Shown one piece after another: positions 17,694 through 25,723 of a stretch of DNA of 64,000 nt. The stretch's first letter is position 1. Each line of letters starts with the position of its first letter. This DNA is from Phycisphaera sp. (GTDB taxonomy: Bacteria; Planctomycetota; Phycisphaerae; Phycisphaerales; UBA1924), in contig JACKGZ010000001.1 of the NCBI GenBank assembly GCA_020639255.1, positions 434,001 to 498,000 of the forward strand, written 5' to 3'. The translations under genes and the position numbers were made by a program. A model generated the notes under the pieces. The model saw nothing but the letters and a program-made list of their open reading frames with translations. It made no database searches and was not told the DNA's origin.

Positions 17694-18827
17694 TCAGACC
17701 CACTTGCCGTCGCTCACGGAGCTCTCGATCACGCGTTCGATGAAGCGCATGCCATCGACGCCGGCCGCAGGGCCGGGGACGTCCTGGCCGAGTGGGCCGA
17801 CGACAGAGCCGGACTTCTGGGCGTTCACGAGTTCGGCGACGCCGCGGTAGATGTTGGCGAATGCTTCCAGATAGCCCTCGGGGTGACCCGGGGGCGTTCT
17901 CGTAGCCGCGGCGGCTCTTTCGCTCAGCCCGCCCTGGCCCCGTGTGACGAGGCGCGTGCCGCCTTCCAAGGTGGAGACGCGCAGGTCGTTCGGGTTGTCG
18001 TGCGACCAGCGGACGGAGCCCTTGTCGCCGAAGACGCCGAGGGAGATGGAGTTCTCCTCACCGATGCAGACCTGCGAGACGCTGATCGAGCCTTTGGCGC
18101 CGCCGGCGTAGCGGATGCGGATCATCGCGTCGTCGTCGAGGACGCGGCCCTCGCCGAAGCTCGTGAGTTCGGCGGACAGCGCCTCGATCTCAAGCCCCGT
18201 GACAAACGAGGCCAGGTGCTCGGCGTGCGTGCCGATGTCGCCCAGCGCCCCGCCCGCGCCGGCCTGCTTCGGGTCCATGCGCCAGCTCGCCTGCTTCTGA
18301 CCCGTTTTCTCGATGCTCTCGGCGAGCCAGCCCTGGATGTAGTTCACCTCGACGCGCCGGATCTTGCCGAGTGTTCCCGATCGCACAAGCTCGGCGGCCT
18401 CGCGGATCATCGGGTATCCCGAGTACGTGTACGTCAGCGCGCAGACGAGGCCCTTCTCGTTGGCCAGGTGCGCCAGCTCGCGGGCCTCTTCGGTCGTGGT
18501 CGTCATCGGCTTGTCGATCACGACGTTGAACCCGGCGTTCAGGCATGCCTCGGCGATCTCGAAGTGCGTCCCGTTGGGCGTGACGATGACGACGAAATCG
18601 ACGGTGTCCTTGCGCTTGGGCTCGTGCTCAACGAGTTCCTGCCATGAGCCGTAGGAGCGGTCCTCGGGCAGGCCGAGTTGCTTTGCGGATTCGATGGACT
18701 TTTCGGGGGTTGACGAGAGGGCGCCCGCGACGAGGCTCGCGGTGTTGTCGAGCGCGATGGCCTTGCGGTGGACCTCGCCGATGAAGGCCCCGATGCCGCC
18801 ACCGATCATGGCGTAGGTGAGGCCCAT
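17694..18827 (-). CDS. Gfo/Idh/MocA family oxidoreductase (cytosolic)
   Basis: A 377-residue NAD(P)-dependent sugar oxidoreductase. The start at 18827 shares one base with the stop of the isomerase gene upstream (TGATG), so the pair is coupled. The Rossmann fold begins at once with YAMIGGGIGAFIGEVHRKA. VTPNGTHFEIAEACLNAGF and VVIDKPMT (Glu-Lys-Pro replaced by Asp-Lys-Pro) follow, and the catalytic-domain region contains GGALGDIGTHAEHLASFVTG. There is no signal peptide, unlike the other two family members in this locus. It probably oxidises or reduces a hydroxyl on a sugar, possibly acting with the coupled isomerase. The precise substrate cannot be told. Confidence 0.9.
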   Translation of the reverse strand: MGLTYAMIGGGIGAFIGEVHRKAIALDNTASLVAGALSSTPEKSIESAKQLGLPEDRSYGSWQELVEHEPKRKDTVDFVVIVTPNGTHFEIAEACLNAGFNVVIDKPMTTTTEEARELAHLANEKGLVCALTYTYSGYPMIREAAELVRSGTLGKIRRVEVNYIQGWLAESIEKTGQKQASWRMDPKQAGAGGALGDIGTHAEHLASFVTGLEIEALSAELTSFGEGRVLDDDAMIRIRYAGGAKGSISVSQVCIGEENSISLGVFGDKGSVRWSHDNPNDLRVSTLEGGTRLVTRGQGGLSERAAAATRTPPGHPEGYLEAFANIYRGVAELVNAQKSGSVVGPLGQDVPGPAAGVDGMRFIERVIESSVSDGKWV

Positions 18828-19831
18828 CACTCGCGCTCCTTGTCGAAGGCGGAGTCGAACGCTTGCCCCGCGGGCGGGAAGTCGATGGCCTTGACGAACT
18901 CGACGGCTTCCATCGCGCCGTGCTCGCGGGCCATGGCGCTGTCCTCCCACTCGACGCTGAGCGGGCCCTCGTAGCCGATGCGGTTGAGCGATCGGATGAT
19001 GCCCTCGAAATCGACCTCACCCCGCCCGGGCGAGCGGAAGTCCCAGCCTCGGCCGGCGTCGCCGAACGCGAGGTGGCTTCCCAGGATCGAGGTCGCGCCG
19101 TCGAGTGTGCGGGCGGCGTCCTTGACGTGCACGTGCGCGATGCGGTCGGGGAAGACGTCGATGAACTTGACGGGGTCGAGCCCCTGCCAGATGAGGTGGG
19201 AGGGATCGAAGTTCACGCCGAAGGCGTCGTGCCCGTCGAGCGCGTCGAGGGCGCGGTCGAAGGTGTAGATGTCGTATGCGATCTCCGTCGGGTGGACCTC
19301 GAGCGCGAATCGGACGCCCTCTTCCTCGAAGGCGTCGAGGATGGGTGTCCACTGCTTGGCGAAGGTCTCGTAGCCCTCGTCGATCTCGTCCTGGGTGGTG
19401 GGGGGGAAGAAGTAGAGCTTGTGCCAGACGGGCGAGCCAGTAAATCCGTTGACGACGTCGACGCCGAACCTGCGGGCGGCTTTGGCGGTGTCGATCATCT
19501 CCTGCGCCGCGCGGGCGCTCACGCCGGCGGGTGAGCCGTCGCCCCAGATGCGTTCGGGGACGATCGCCTTGTGCCGGTGGTCGATCGGGTCGCTGACGGC
19601 CTGTCCGACGAGGTGGTTGCTGATGGCGAAGCAGCTGAGCCCGTAGGAGGCGAGCAGGTCGTGCTTGCGTTTGCAGTAGTCCTTGTCGGCGAGGGCCTTG
19701 TCGACCTCGAAGTGGTCGCCCCAGCAGGCCAGTTCGAGGCCGTCGTAGCCCCACTGGCTGACCATGGCGCAGAGTTTTTCGAGGGGCAGGTCGGCCCATT
19801 GGCCGGTGAACAGGGTGACAGGCCTCGGCAT
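18827..19831 (-). CDS. Sugar phosphate isomerase/epimerase (TIM barrel)
   Basis: A 334-residue AP-endonuclease-2/xylose-isomerase-like TIM barrel. It begins MPRPVTLFTGQWADLPLEKL and has GYDGLELACWGDHF for the second strand. Metal ligands characteristic of the fold appear in FALEVHPTEIAYD (Glu), FGVNFDPSHLIWQG (Asp/His), IAHVHVKDAARTLD and PLSVEWEDSAMAREHG (Glu). No signal peptide, so it acts in the cytosol. It is the first gene of a two-gene minus-strand operon with the Gfo/Idh/MocA protein and diverges from the NupG-like transporter across a palindrome-rich promoter region. Confidence 0.9.
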   Translation of the reverse strand: MPRPVTLFTGQWADLPLEKLCAMVSQWGYDGLELACWGDHFEVDKALADKDYCKRKHDLLASYGLSCFAISNHLVGQAVSDPIDHRHKAIVPERIWGDGSPAGVSARAAQEMIDTAKAARRFGVDVVNGFTGSPVWHKLYFFPPTTQDEIDEGYETFAKQWTPILDAFEEEGVRFALEVHPTEIAYDIYTFDRALDALDGHDAFGVNFDPSHLIWQGLDPVKFIDVFPDRIAHVHVKDAARTLDGATSILGSHLAFGDAGRGWDFRSPGRGEVDFEGIIRSLNRIGYEGPLSVEWEDSAMAREHGAMEAVEFVKAIDFPPAGQAFDSAFDKERE

Positions 19832-19894
19832 CGGTCGGCTCCGTGAATGCGTTGTTCGGGCGGCATCGGGCGTGACTCAGGCCCGCGCGTCCGT

Positions 19895-19949
19895 TGTGTC
19901 ACACACGGTAGCCGAAACGGCCTGTATACAACCAACAGGCGTGTACACA
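19895..19949. promoter_or_regulatory. Three palindromic boxes in a divergent promoter region
   Basis: Between the divergent isomerase and transporter genes lie three short perfect palindromes: TGTGTCACACA (19895-19905), TGTATACA (19923-19930) and GTGTACAC (19941-19948). The last two are similar to each other, and their centres are 18 bases apart. Such paired boxes suit a dimeric repressor of GntR, LacI or similar type that would control both directions. The regulator is not in the window; function is inferred. Confidence 0.4.
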
Positions 19950-20002
19950 ATCCGCTACACTCGCCGCCCGACCGAGTTCCCGGTCACGCGAGAAGCCAGC
20001 CT

Positions 20003-21268
20003 ATGGACCCCGCCCAAGCCCCCGCGTTCCTTCGCACCCGCCTGTCGATCATGATGTTCCTGGAGTTCTTCCTCTGGGGGGCGTGGTATGTCACAATGGG
20101 CCCGTATCTGGCCAACAACGGCATGGGGGATGTGAACAAGTGGGCGTACTCGGTGGGCCCGATCGCCGCGATCATCAGCCCGTTCTTTCTCGGGCTCATC
20201 GCTGACCGATTCTTTGCGACCGAACGTGTCCTGGGTCTGATGCAACTCATTGGTGGAGCCGCCTTATGTGCGGCGCCGTGGGCCGTGGGGCAGAACTCAA
20301 CGCTTTTCCTTGTGATGCTTTCGGTCCACATGCTCTGCTACATGCCGACGCTTGGGCTGACGAACACGCTCGCGTTCCACAACATGACCAATTCGGAGAA
20401 GCAGTTCCCGCTCATCCGGGTGTGGGGCACTATTGGTTGGATCGTTGCGGGCGTTACGCTCTCGCGGCTCAAGTGGGATACGTCGGTGGATATGTTCTAT
20501 CTCGCGGGAGGCAGCGGCATCCTGATGGGGCTTTACAGTTTCACATTGCCGCATACGCCGCCACCCGCCAAGGGGCAGGCGTTCTCGGCAAGGGAGGCGC
20601 TCGGGCTTGACGCGCTTGTGCTTCTCAAGAAAAGGTCTTTCGCGGTCTTCATCTTGTGCAGTTTCCTGATCTGCATCCCGCTTGCGGCTTACTACGCACG
20701 TGCTGGCGAGTTCGCCGGTGCTATGGGCATCGAGAAAATCGGTCAGACCATGTCATATGGCCAGATGTCCGAGATTCTCTTTATGGTTGTGATGCCGCTC
20801 TTCTTTGCGCGTCTAGGCGTGAAGTGGATGCTGCTTGTGGGCATGGCGGCGTGGGTTGCCCGTTACGGCCTGTTCGCCGGGGCCGCGAGCGACAGCGTCA
20901 AGTGGATGGTCATCGCGGGCATCGTGCTTCACGGCATCTGCTACGACTTCTTCTTCGTCACCGGCCAGATCTACGTTGACAACGAGGCCGATCCGAAGAT
21001 CCGCGGTCAGGCTCAGGGTTTCCTCGTACTCGTGACGCAGGGCCTCGGCATGTTTATTGGTGCCCAGATCATCGGCGAGCTCGTCAAGATGAATACGACC
21101 GGGGAGGGCGACCTCGCGGTGATCGACTGGAAGCAGGTCTGGATGGTGCCCTGTATCTTCGCGGGCGTGATCATGGTGATCTTCTTCCTGTTCTTCCGCG
21201 ACCCGGGACGGAAATCAAAGGCTGGAGTGCCGGCCGTGGATGAAATGGACGAGCGAACGACAATGTAA
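20003..21268 (+). CDS. NupG-like major facilitator transporter
   Basis: I start at the ATG at 20003 (421 residues); the open frame begins earlier but runs through the promoter region. About twelve hydrophobic segments are visible. The opening MMFLEFFLWGAWYVTMGPYL and later YMPTLGLTNTLAFHNM, FPLIRVWGTIGWIVAG and FFVTGQIYVDNEAD match the nucleoside:H+ symporter (NupG/XapB/YegT) branch of the major facilitator superfamily. In planctomycetes such transporters commonly sit beside sugar oxidoreductase genes and probably import sugars or nucleoside-like compounds. It diverges from the isomerase operon and precedes a Tat-exported Gfo/Idh/MocA gene. Confidence 0.88.
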   Translation: MDPAQAPAFLRTRLSIMMFLEFFLWGAWYVTMGPYLANNGMGDVNKWAYSVGPIAAIISPFFLGLIADRFFATERVLGLMQLIGGAALCAAPWAVGQNSTLFLVMLSVHMLCYMPTLGLTNTLAFHNMTNSEKQFPLIRVWGTIGWIVAGVTLSRLKWDTSVDMFYLAGGSGILMGLYSFTLPHTPPPAKGQAFSAREALGLDALVLLKKRSFAVFILCSFLICIPLAAYYARAGEFAGAMGIEKIGQTMSYGQMSEILFMVVMPLFFARLGVKWMLLVGMAAWVARYGLFAGAASDSVKWMVIAGIVLHGICYDFFFVTGQIYVDNEADPKIRGQAQGFLVLVTQGLGMFIGAQIIGELVKMNTTGEGDLAVIDWKQVWMVPCIFAGVIMVIFFLFFRDPGRKSKAGVPAVDEMDERTTM

Positions 21269-21291
21269 CACTCTGCTCGCAAAATGTAACA
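21262..21291 (+). promoter_or_regulatory. Direct repeat AATGTAACA, possible operator
   Basis: AATGTAACA occurs at 21262-21270, overlapping the transporter stop codon, and again at 21283-21291, exactly 21 bases (two helical turns) apart. It lies upstream of the Gfo/Idh/MocA gene at 21383. The spacing suggests cooperative binding of one regulator, but no promoter was identified with certainty. Confidence 0.3.
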
Positions 21292-21382
21292 GTTGAACGC
21301 ACCGTGTCGTGTGGTGTAGCCTGAGAGCAAGCAATCAAGCGCCGATGCCGGGGGGCCGCGGCGAAAACCAGGAGAAGACGTG

Positions 21383-22732
21383 ATGAGCAACCGCAGGAAA
21401 GAGTCAGACCAATCGAGGCGTCAGTTCCTGGGCAACGCGGCCGCGACCGCGGGCGGCGCGAGCCTGCTCGCCGCCGGGTGTGCATCGACGGGCGGCTTCC
21501 GCCCGGCGGGCGCCGGCCCCGTGAAGACCGTCCCGACGATCGAGAAGCTCCCGCCAGTCCCTGTGAAGGACAACGAGCCCATCCGTATGGCCGTCATCGG
21601 CACGGGCGGCATGGGCACGGGCCATTGTCATGCGATCATGGGCCTGACCGAGCAGGGCAAGACCAACACCCACATCGTCGCGCTCGCCGACGTGAACCAG
21701 GTCCGCATGGGCGACACGCAGAAGGCGTGCCAGGACAAGCAGGGCTTCGCGGTCGACGCGTACGTCGACTACCACGACGTGCTCCGCCGCGATGACATCA
21801 ACGCGGTGCTGATCGCCTCGACCGAGCACTGGCATGCTCAGCACGCGATCGACGCGCTGACAGCCGGCAAGGACGTCTATTGCGAGAAGCCCATGACCCT
21901 GAACCTCGATCAGGCGATGGATCTCCGCAAGGTCGTGCTCGACAACCCGGACCGCATCTTCCAGGTCGGCACGCAGATGATGATGCTGCCCAAGTACATC
22001 GAGGCGCGCAAGGCGATCAAGGCCGGCGCGATCGGTAAGCCCGTCTGGAGCCAGACGAGCTACTGCCGCAACTCGAAGACGGGCGAATGGAACTACTACG
22101 GCCTCGACGACCGCTGGGTGCCCGGCGAGAACGTCGATTGGAAGAGCTGGTGCGGCTGGCTCGGCCCGCGCGAGTGGGATCCGAAGCTCTACGCCCGCTG
22201 GCGCCGGTACAAGGACTTCTCGACCGGCATCATCGGCGACCTCTTGGTCCACGTGATGACGCCGCTGATCATGGCCGTCGACGCCGGCTGGCCCGTGCGT
22301 GTGACGGCGTCGGGGCACCACCTCATCGATCTGGACATGGAGAACTGTGACCAGGTCAACCTGAACGTCGAGTTCGAGGATGGACACACCATGATCGTCG
22401 CCGGCTCGACCGCCAACGAGGTCGGTCTGGAGACCATGATCCGCGGCCACGAGGCGAACATGTACCTCAACAGCCGCCACGTCGAGATCCGCCCCGAGCG
22501 CATCTTCGTCGACGAGGTCGACGAGCAGCGCATCGAGTGCCCGGACATCGGCAACGACCAGGACCAGCTGCGTCTGAACTTCCTTGAGTGCGTCCGCACG
22601 CGTACGCCGGCGGTCAGCAACATCGACCTCGCTTCGAAGGTCATGGTCGCCGTCGACCTCGCCACGCGCAGCATGTGGGAAGGCCGGGCGTACCGCTTCG
22701 ATCCGAAGACGATGCGCTACAGCCGCATCTGA
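21383..22732 (+). CDS. Tat-exported Gfo/Idh/MocA family oxidoreductase
   Basis: The ATG at 21383 has AGGAGA seven bases before it and gives 449 residues; the GTG just before it is less likely. The N-terminus has a twin-arginine signal, SRRQFLGNAAATAGGASLLA, ending in AAGC, which may also be a lipobox, so the protein would be folded with its cofactor, exported, and perhaps lipid-anchored. The Rossmann part has RMAVIGTGGMGTGHC; STEHWHAQHAIDAL and CEKPMTLN (Glu-Lys-Pro) follow, then a catalytic domain with GIIGDLLVHVMTPLIMAVDA. Related secreted planctomycete proteins process sugars outside the cytosol with bound NAD(P). An 11-bp terminator-like hairpin follows the gene. Confidence 0.9.
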   Translation: MSNRRKESDQSRRQFLGNAAATAGGASLLAAGCASTGGFRPAGAGPVKTVPTIEKLPPVPVKDNEPIRMAVIGTGGMGTGHCHAIMGLTEQGKTNTHIVALADVNQVRMGDTQKACQDKQGFAVDAYVDYHDVLRRDDINAVLIASTEHWHAQHAIDALTAGKDVYCEKPMTLNLDQAMDLRKVVLDNPDRIFQVGTQMMMLPKYIEARKAIKAGAIGKPVWSQTSYCRNSKTGEWNYYGLDDRWVPGENVDWKSWCGWLGPREWDPKLYARWRRYKDFSTGIIGDLLVHVMTPLIMAVDAGWPVRVTASGHHLIDLDMENCDQVNLNVEFEDGHTMIVAGSTANEVGLETMIRGHEANMYLNSRHVEIRPERIFVDEVDEQRIECPDIGNDQDQLRLNFLECVRTRTPAVSNIDLASKVMVAVDLATRSMWEGRAYRFDPKTMRYSRI

Positions 22733-22768
22733 TCCGGCATCCGGCGCATGTCACACTATGTTTCTCAC

Positions 22769-22803
22769 CCAGACGGAGGTTCAATCGGCCTCCGTCTGGC
22801 TTT
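22769..22803 (+). terminator. Terminator-like hairpin after the Gfo/Idh/MocA gene
   Basis: Bases 22769-22779 (CCAGACGGAGG) pair perfectly over 11 bp with 22789-22799 (CCTCCGTCTGG), with a 9-base loop, followed by CTTTG. The T-run is short, so termination may be partial. The hairpin lies 36 bases past the stop codon and just before the ATG at 22811 of the ApbE gene. Confidence 0.55.
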
Positions 22804-22810
22804 GCAGGCG

Positions 22811-23707
22811 ATGGGCACACGGTTCGAGCTCGTGCTTGCGAACGACAGAGACGAACACGAGCTGCGGTCCGCGGGCGAATCGGCGCTCGAGGTCATCCGT
22901 GACTGGCACGATCGCCTGAGTATTTTCGATCGGGGCTCGCTCGTCAGCAGGATCAACAGGGAGGCACACGAGAAACCCGTGCGCATCGACCGCGACATGC
23001 TGGATCTGTTTAGCGCCTGCGAGCGATGGCGTGCGATGACCGACGGCGCGTTCGATATCGCCGTCGGCTCGCTCATGGAGCACTTCGGGTTTCGCGATAC
23101 TGGCGCGACCGAAAATGTCCCGCCATTTGGCATGGATCTGGTCGAGATCGACGCGGACGCCATGACCGTGCGCTTCACCGAGCCGGGCGTGAAGCTCGAC
23201 TTCGGAGCCGTCGCCAAGGGTTGGGCGATCGACAGGGCGCTCGATGTGCTCCGCGAAGAGGGCGTGACGTCCGCGCTCCTGCACGGCGGGACGAGCACCG
23301 TCGGTGTGATCGGGAGCGACCGAGACGGCGAGCCCTGGCGTGTGCGCATCGAGGATGACGAACACGCTCCGGTCGCGCTCCTCAGGGATGCATCGCTCTC
23401 CGTCAGCGCACCAAGCGGTCGCTTGAACGAACGCCAAGAGGGGCACGTCATCGACCCACGCGAGGGAAAGCCCTCGGCCGGTGCACGCCTCGCGGCGGTG
23501 ATCGCTGTATACAGCGCCGAGACCGACGCGCTTTCGACGGCTTTGGTCGTGCTGGGAGAGCGCCCGGGGTCGATCCCGGGCGATGTCGTCAGTATCCTCC
23601 CTGCACAAGGCTCTACGCCTGGGGGATGGGCCGCCGCGGGCGACGCGGCGGGAAGGGTCATTGTTTCAGATTCAGGTTCAGATCAAGAAGGGCAGCACGC
23701 ATCATGA
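22811..23707 (+). CDS. apbE: FAD:protein FMN transferase (ApbE)
   Basis: ApbE covalently attaches FMN from FAD to Thr or Ser of exported flavoproteins. The domain starts at MGTRFELVLAND. It shows IRDWHDRLSIFDRGSLVSRI, DGAFDIAVGSLMEHFGFRD, LDFGAVAKGWAIDRALDVL and LLHGGTSTVGVIG, all standard for the family. I prefer the ATG at 22811 (298 residues). An in-frame ATG at 22748 would add 21 residues that run through an 11-bp hairpin and has no ribosome binding site. No clear signal peptide is seen, so it may act in the cytosol or be exported unusually. Its stop overlaps the next start (ATGA, 23704-23707). No substrate with the D-x-x-(S/T)-G-A-(T/S) motif was noticed in the window. Confidence 0.9.
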   Translation: MGTRFELVLANDRDEHELRSAGESALEVIRDWHDRLSIFDRGSLVSRINREAHEKPVRIDRDMLDLFSACERWRAMTDGAFDIAVGSLMEHFGFRDTGATENVPPFGMDLVEIDADAMTVRFTEPGVKLDFGAVAKGWAIDRALDVLREEGVTSALLHGGTSTVGVIGSDRDGEPWRVRIEDDEHAPVALLRDASLSVSAPSGRLNERQEGHVIDPREGKPSAGARLAAVIAVYSAETDALSTALVVLGERPGSIPGDVVSILPAQGSTPGGWAAAGDAAGRVIVSDSGSDQEGQHAS

Positions 23708-24915
23708 ACAACAGGCGCGAGTTTCTGGTCAAGACAGCGGGTGGTCTCGCAGCGGCGGCGGTGCTGCCCGAACTCGGATTCGTCAAGCTGCCCGATCCCC
23801 GCGCGGGCCTGCGCGTGGGTGTTATCGGCGCCGGGCGTCAGGGGCGCTCGATCCTGGGCGAACTGACGAAGATCGAGGGCGCCGAAGTCACAGCGGTGTG
23901 CGACGTCGATGATCGCCGCATGGAGGCAGGCTTGCGCCGCTCCGCGGGTGCCGAGGGCTTTGCGGATGTGGCCGCGATGCTGGCTTCGGGCAAGGTCGAT
24001 GCCGTCGCCATCGCGGTCCCGACGCACGCGCACCCCGAGGTCGCCAGGCAGTGCATCGAGGCTGGCGTGCACGTCTTCCTCGACGGCCCGCTCGCCAACA
24101 CGGTCGAGGGCTGCAACGAGATCGTGACGGCCGCCCGCTCGGCCAAGGGCGTGGTTGCCTCGGGCTTGCAGGGTCGGAGCAACCCGGTCTACAAGCTCGC
24201 GCGGACGTTCTACCGCTCCGACTCGGTGCGTGATCTCGTCGCGCTGCGTGCGCAGCAGAACCAGAAAACAAGTTGGCGCACGCCCGCGAGCGACCCGGCC
24301 CGCGACAAGGCGCTCAACTGGCGGCTCGATCCCGAGGTGACGACGGGCCTGGCCGGTGAGTGGGGGACGCAGCAGTTCGATGTCTTCAACTGGTACACCG
24401 AACGCTACCCGGTGAAGGTGTCGGGCTCTGGCTCGATCCGCCTGCACAAGGACGGGCGCACGGTGCACGACACGATCGCCTGCACGCTGACCTACGAGGA
24501 CGGCGCGGTGCTGCAGTACCAGGCCACCTTGGCCAACTCGTACGAGGGCGCGTACGAAGTTCTCTACGGCACCAACGCCGCGATCAAGCTCGGCTGGAGC
24601 CACGGCTGGATGTTCAAGGAATCGGATGCGCCGACGCAGGGCTGGGAGGTCTACGCGAACCGCCAGCAGTTCCACAACGACGAGGGCATCACGCTCATCG
24701 CCGACGCGACAAAGCTCGCCAGCCAGGGCAAGCTCAAAGAAGGCATCGGCCTGCCCAACCCGTCGCTCTACTACGCGCTCGGTGACTTCGTCGCGTGTGC
24801 AACCACCGGCGAGACGCCCGCGTGCGTCGTCGAGGAAGCCGCCCGCGCGACGGCGATCGGCATCGCGGCGCACAAGGCCATCACGACCGGCACCGAGCAA
24901 TCGATCGACCTCTGA
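23704..24915 (+). CDS. Tat-exported Gfo/Idh/MocA family oxidoreductase
   Basis: A 403-residue protein whose start overlaps the apbE stop by four bases. It opens with a Tat signal, MNNRREFLVKTAGGLAAAAV. The Rossmann fold is LRVGVIGAGRQGRSILGELT; AIAVPTHAHPEVARQCIEAG follows. The usual Glu-Lys-Pro is replaced by Asp-Gly-Pro (FLDGPLANTVEG), so the lysine considered catalytic in most family members is absent. The C-terminal domain has GLAGEWGTQQFDVFNWYTER. It could therefore be a binding or pseudo-enzyme partner of the neighbouring oxidoreductases, or use a different residue. It is followed by a heme-site membrane protein 22 bases later. Confidence 0.87.
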   Translation: MNNRREFLVKTAGGLAAAAVLPELGFVKLPDPRAGLRVGVIGAGRQGRSILGELTKIEGAEVTAVCDVDDRRMEAGLRRSAGAEGFADVAAMLASGKVDAVAIAVPTHAHPEVARQCIEAGVHVFLDGPLANTVEGCNEIVTAARSAKGVVASGLQGRSNPVYKLARTFYRSDSVRDLVALRAQQNQKTSWRTPASDPARDKALNWRLDPEVTTGLAGEWGTQQFDVFNWYTERYPVKVSGSGSIRLHKDGRTVHDTIACTLTYEDGAVLQYQATLANSYEGAYEVLYGTNAAIKLGWSHGWMFKESDAPTQGWEVYANRQQFHNDEGITLIADATKLASQGKLKEGIGLPNPSLYYALGDFVACATTGETPACVVEEAARATAIGIAAHKAITTGTEQSIDL

Positions 24916-24937
24916 GCGCACACACGGAGAACGTCAC

Positions 24938-25723
24938 TTGACCACGCCATCGCCAGCCTGGCCCCGCCTCAGCTCGCTCGGGTTCCTGTCCAAGGTCGGG
25001 CTCATCTTCCTCGTGCTCACGCTGCTGACCGGGTATATCGTCAGCGGCATCTTCCTCAACATGGAGTACGAGAACCGCGACGAACGCCCGGGCCTGACGA
25101 TGACCGACATCGTCGGCGCGTACCACGGCGTGACGTCGCCCTCGCCCCTGCTCGAATCGCTCAAGAAGGGGCACCCCGAGACGCTCGGGAGCGAGGAACG
25201 CACAGCGCTCGTCTCGTGGCTTGAGGGCGACCGCATCGGTGAGGACTACGACAACTTCGACCTGGGCGACATGGCGCCGTCCGAGATCATCGCGGTCAAC
25301 TGTCTGAACTGCCACACCCGCGGCGCGGCCGAGGGTGACGGGATCGGGGACCGGGTGCCTCTGGGGTATTTCAGTGACATTCAGTCGATCGCGGTGAGCC
25401 GGGAGATCAACCCGAAGAACGAGCGCATCATCGCGCTGTCGATGCACGTGCATGCGCCGAGCCTCTCAATGGTGCTCATCATGCTCACGCTGCTGTGCGC
25501 GATGACCCGCTGGCCGGGGTTGCTTGTAGGCGGCATCGCTGCCGTCGCGGGCGTCGGGCTCTTCTTCGATGTCACGGGCCAGTGGCTCGCTCGCTTCCAG
25601 GCGTTCTGGGCGTACGCGATCGTCGTCGGCGGGTTCCTCTCGTCGGGCGGCGTGGGCCTGCTTGGTTTGCTCGTGATCGTGGACCTGCTGCTGCCCGGGA
25701 AGAAGGCAACTGTGCCCGGCTGA
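24938..25723 (+). CDS. Membrane protein with one c-type heme site (CXXCH)
   Basis: I start at TTG 24938, in frame and seven bases after GGAGA, giving 261 residues; no ATG fits. A first membrane helix (about 15-36, VGLIFLVLTLLTGYIVSGIF) leads into an extracytosolic domain that carries CLNCH, a c-type heme attachment site. Four more hydrophobic segments lie between about residue 168 and 255. His residues in SMHVHAP near the first of these could be axial ligands. I know no named family. It resembles a small membrane cytochrome that could pass electrons between a periplasmic oxidoreductase and the quinone pool. The adjoining Tat oxidoreductases and ApbE suit that. Confidence 0.75.
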   Translation: MTTPSPAWPRLSSLGFLSKVGLIFLVLTLLTGYIVSGIFLNMEYENRDERPGLTMTDIVGAYHGVTSPSPLLESLKKGHPETLGSEERTALVSWLEGDRIGEDYDNFDLGDMAPSEIIAVNCLNCHTRGAAEGDGIGDRVPLGYFSDIQSIAVSREINPKNERIIALSMHVHAPSLSMVLIMLTLLCAMTRWPGLLVGGIAAVAGVGLFFDVTGQWLARFQAFWAYAIVVGGFLSSGGVGLLGLLVIVDLLLPGKKATVPG

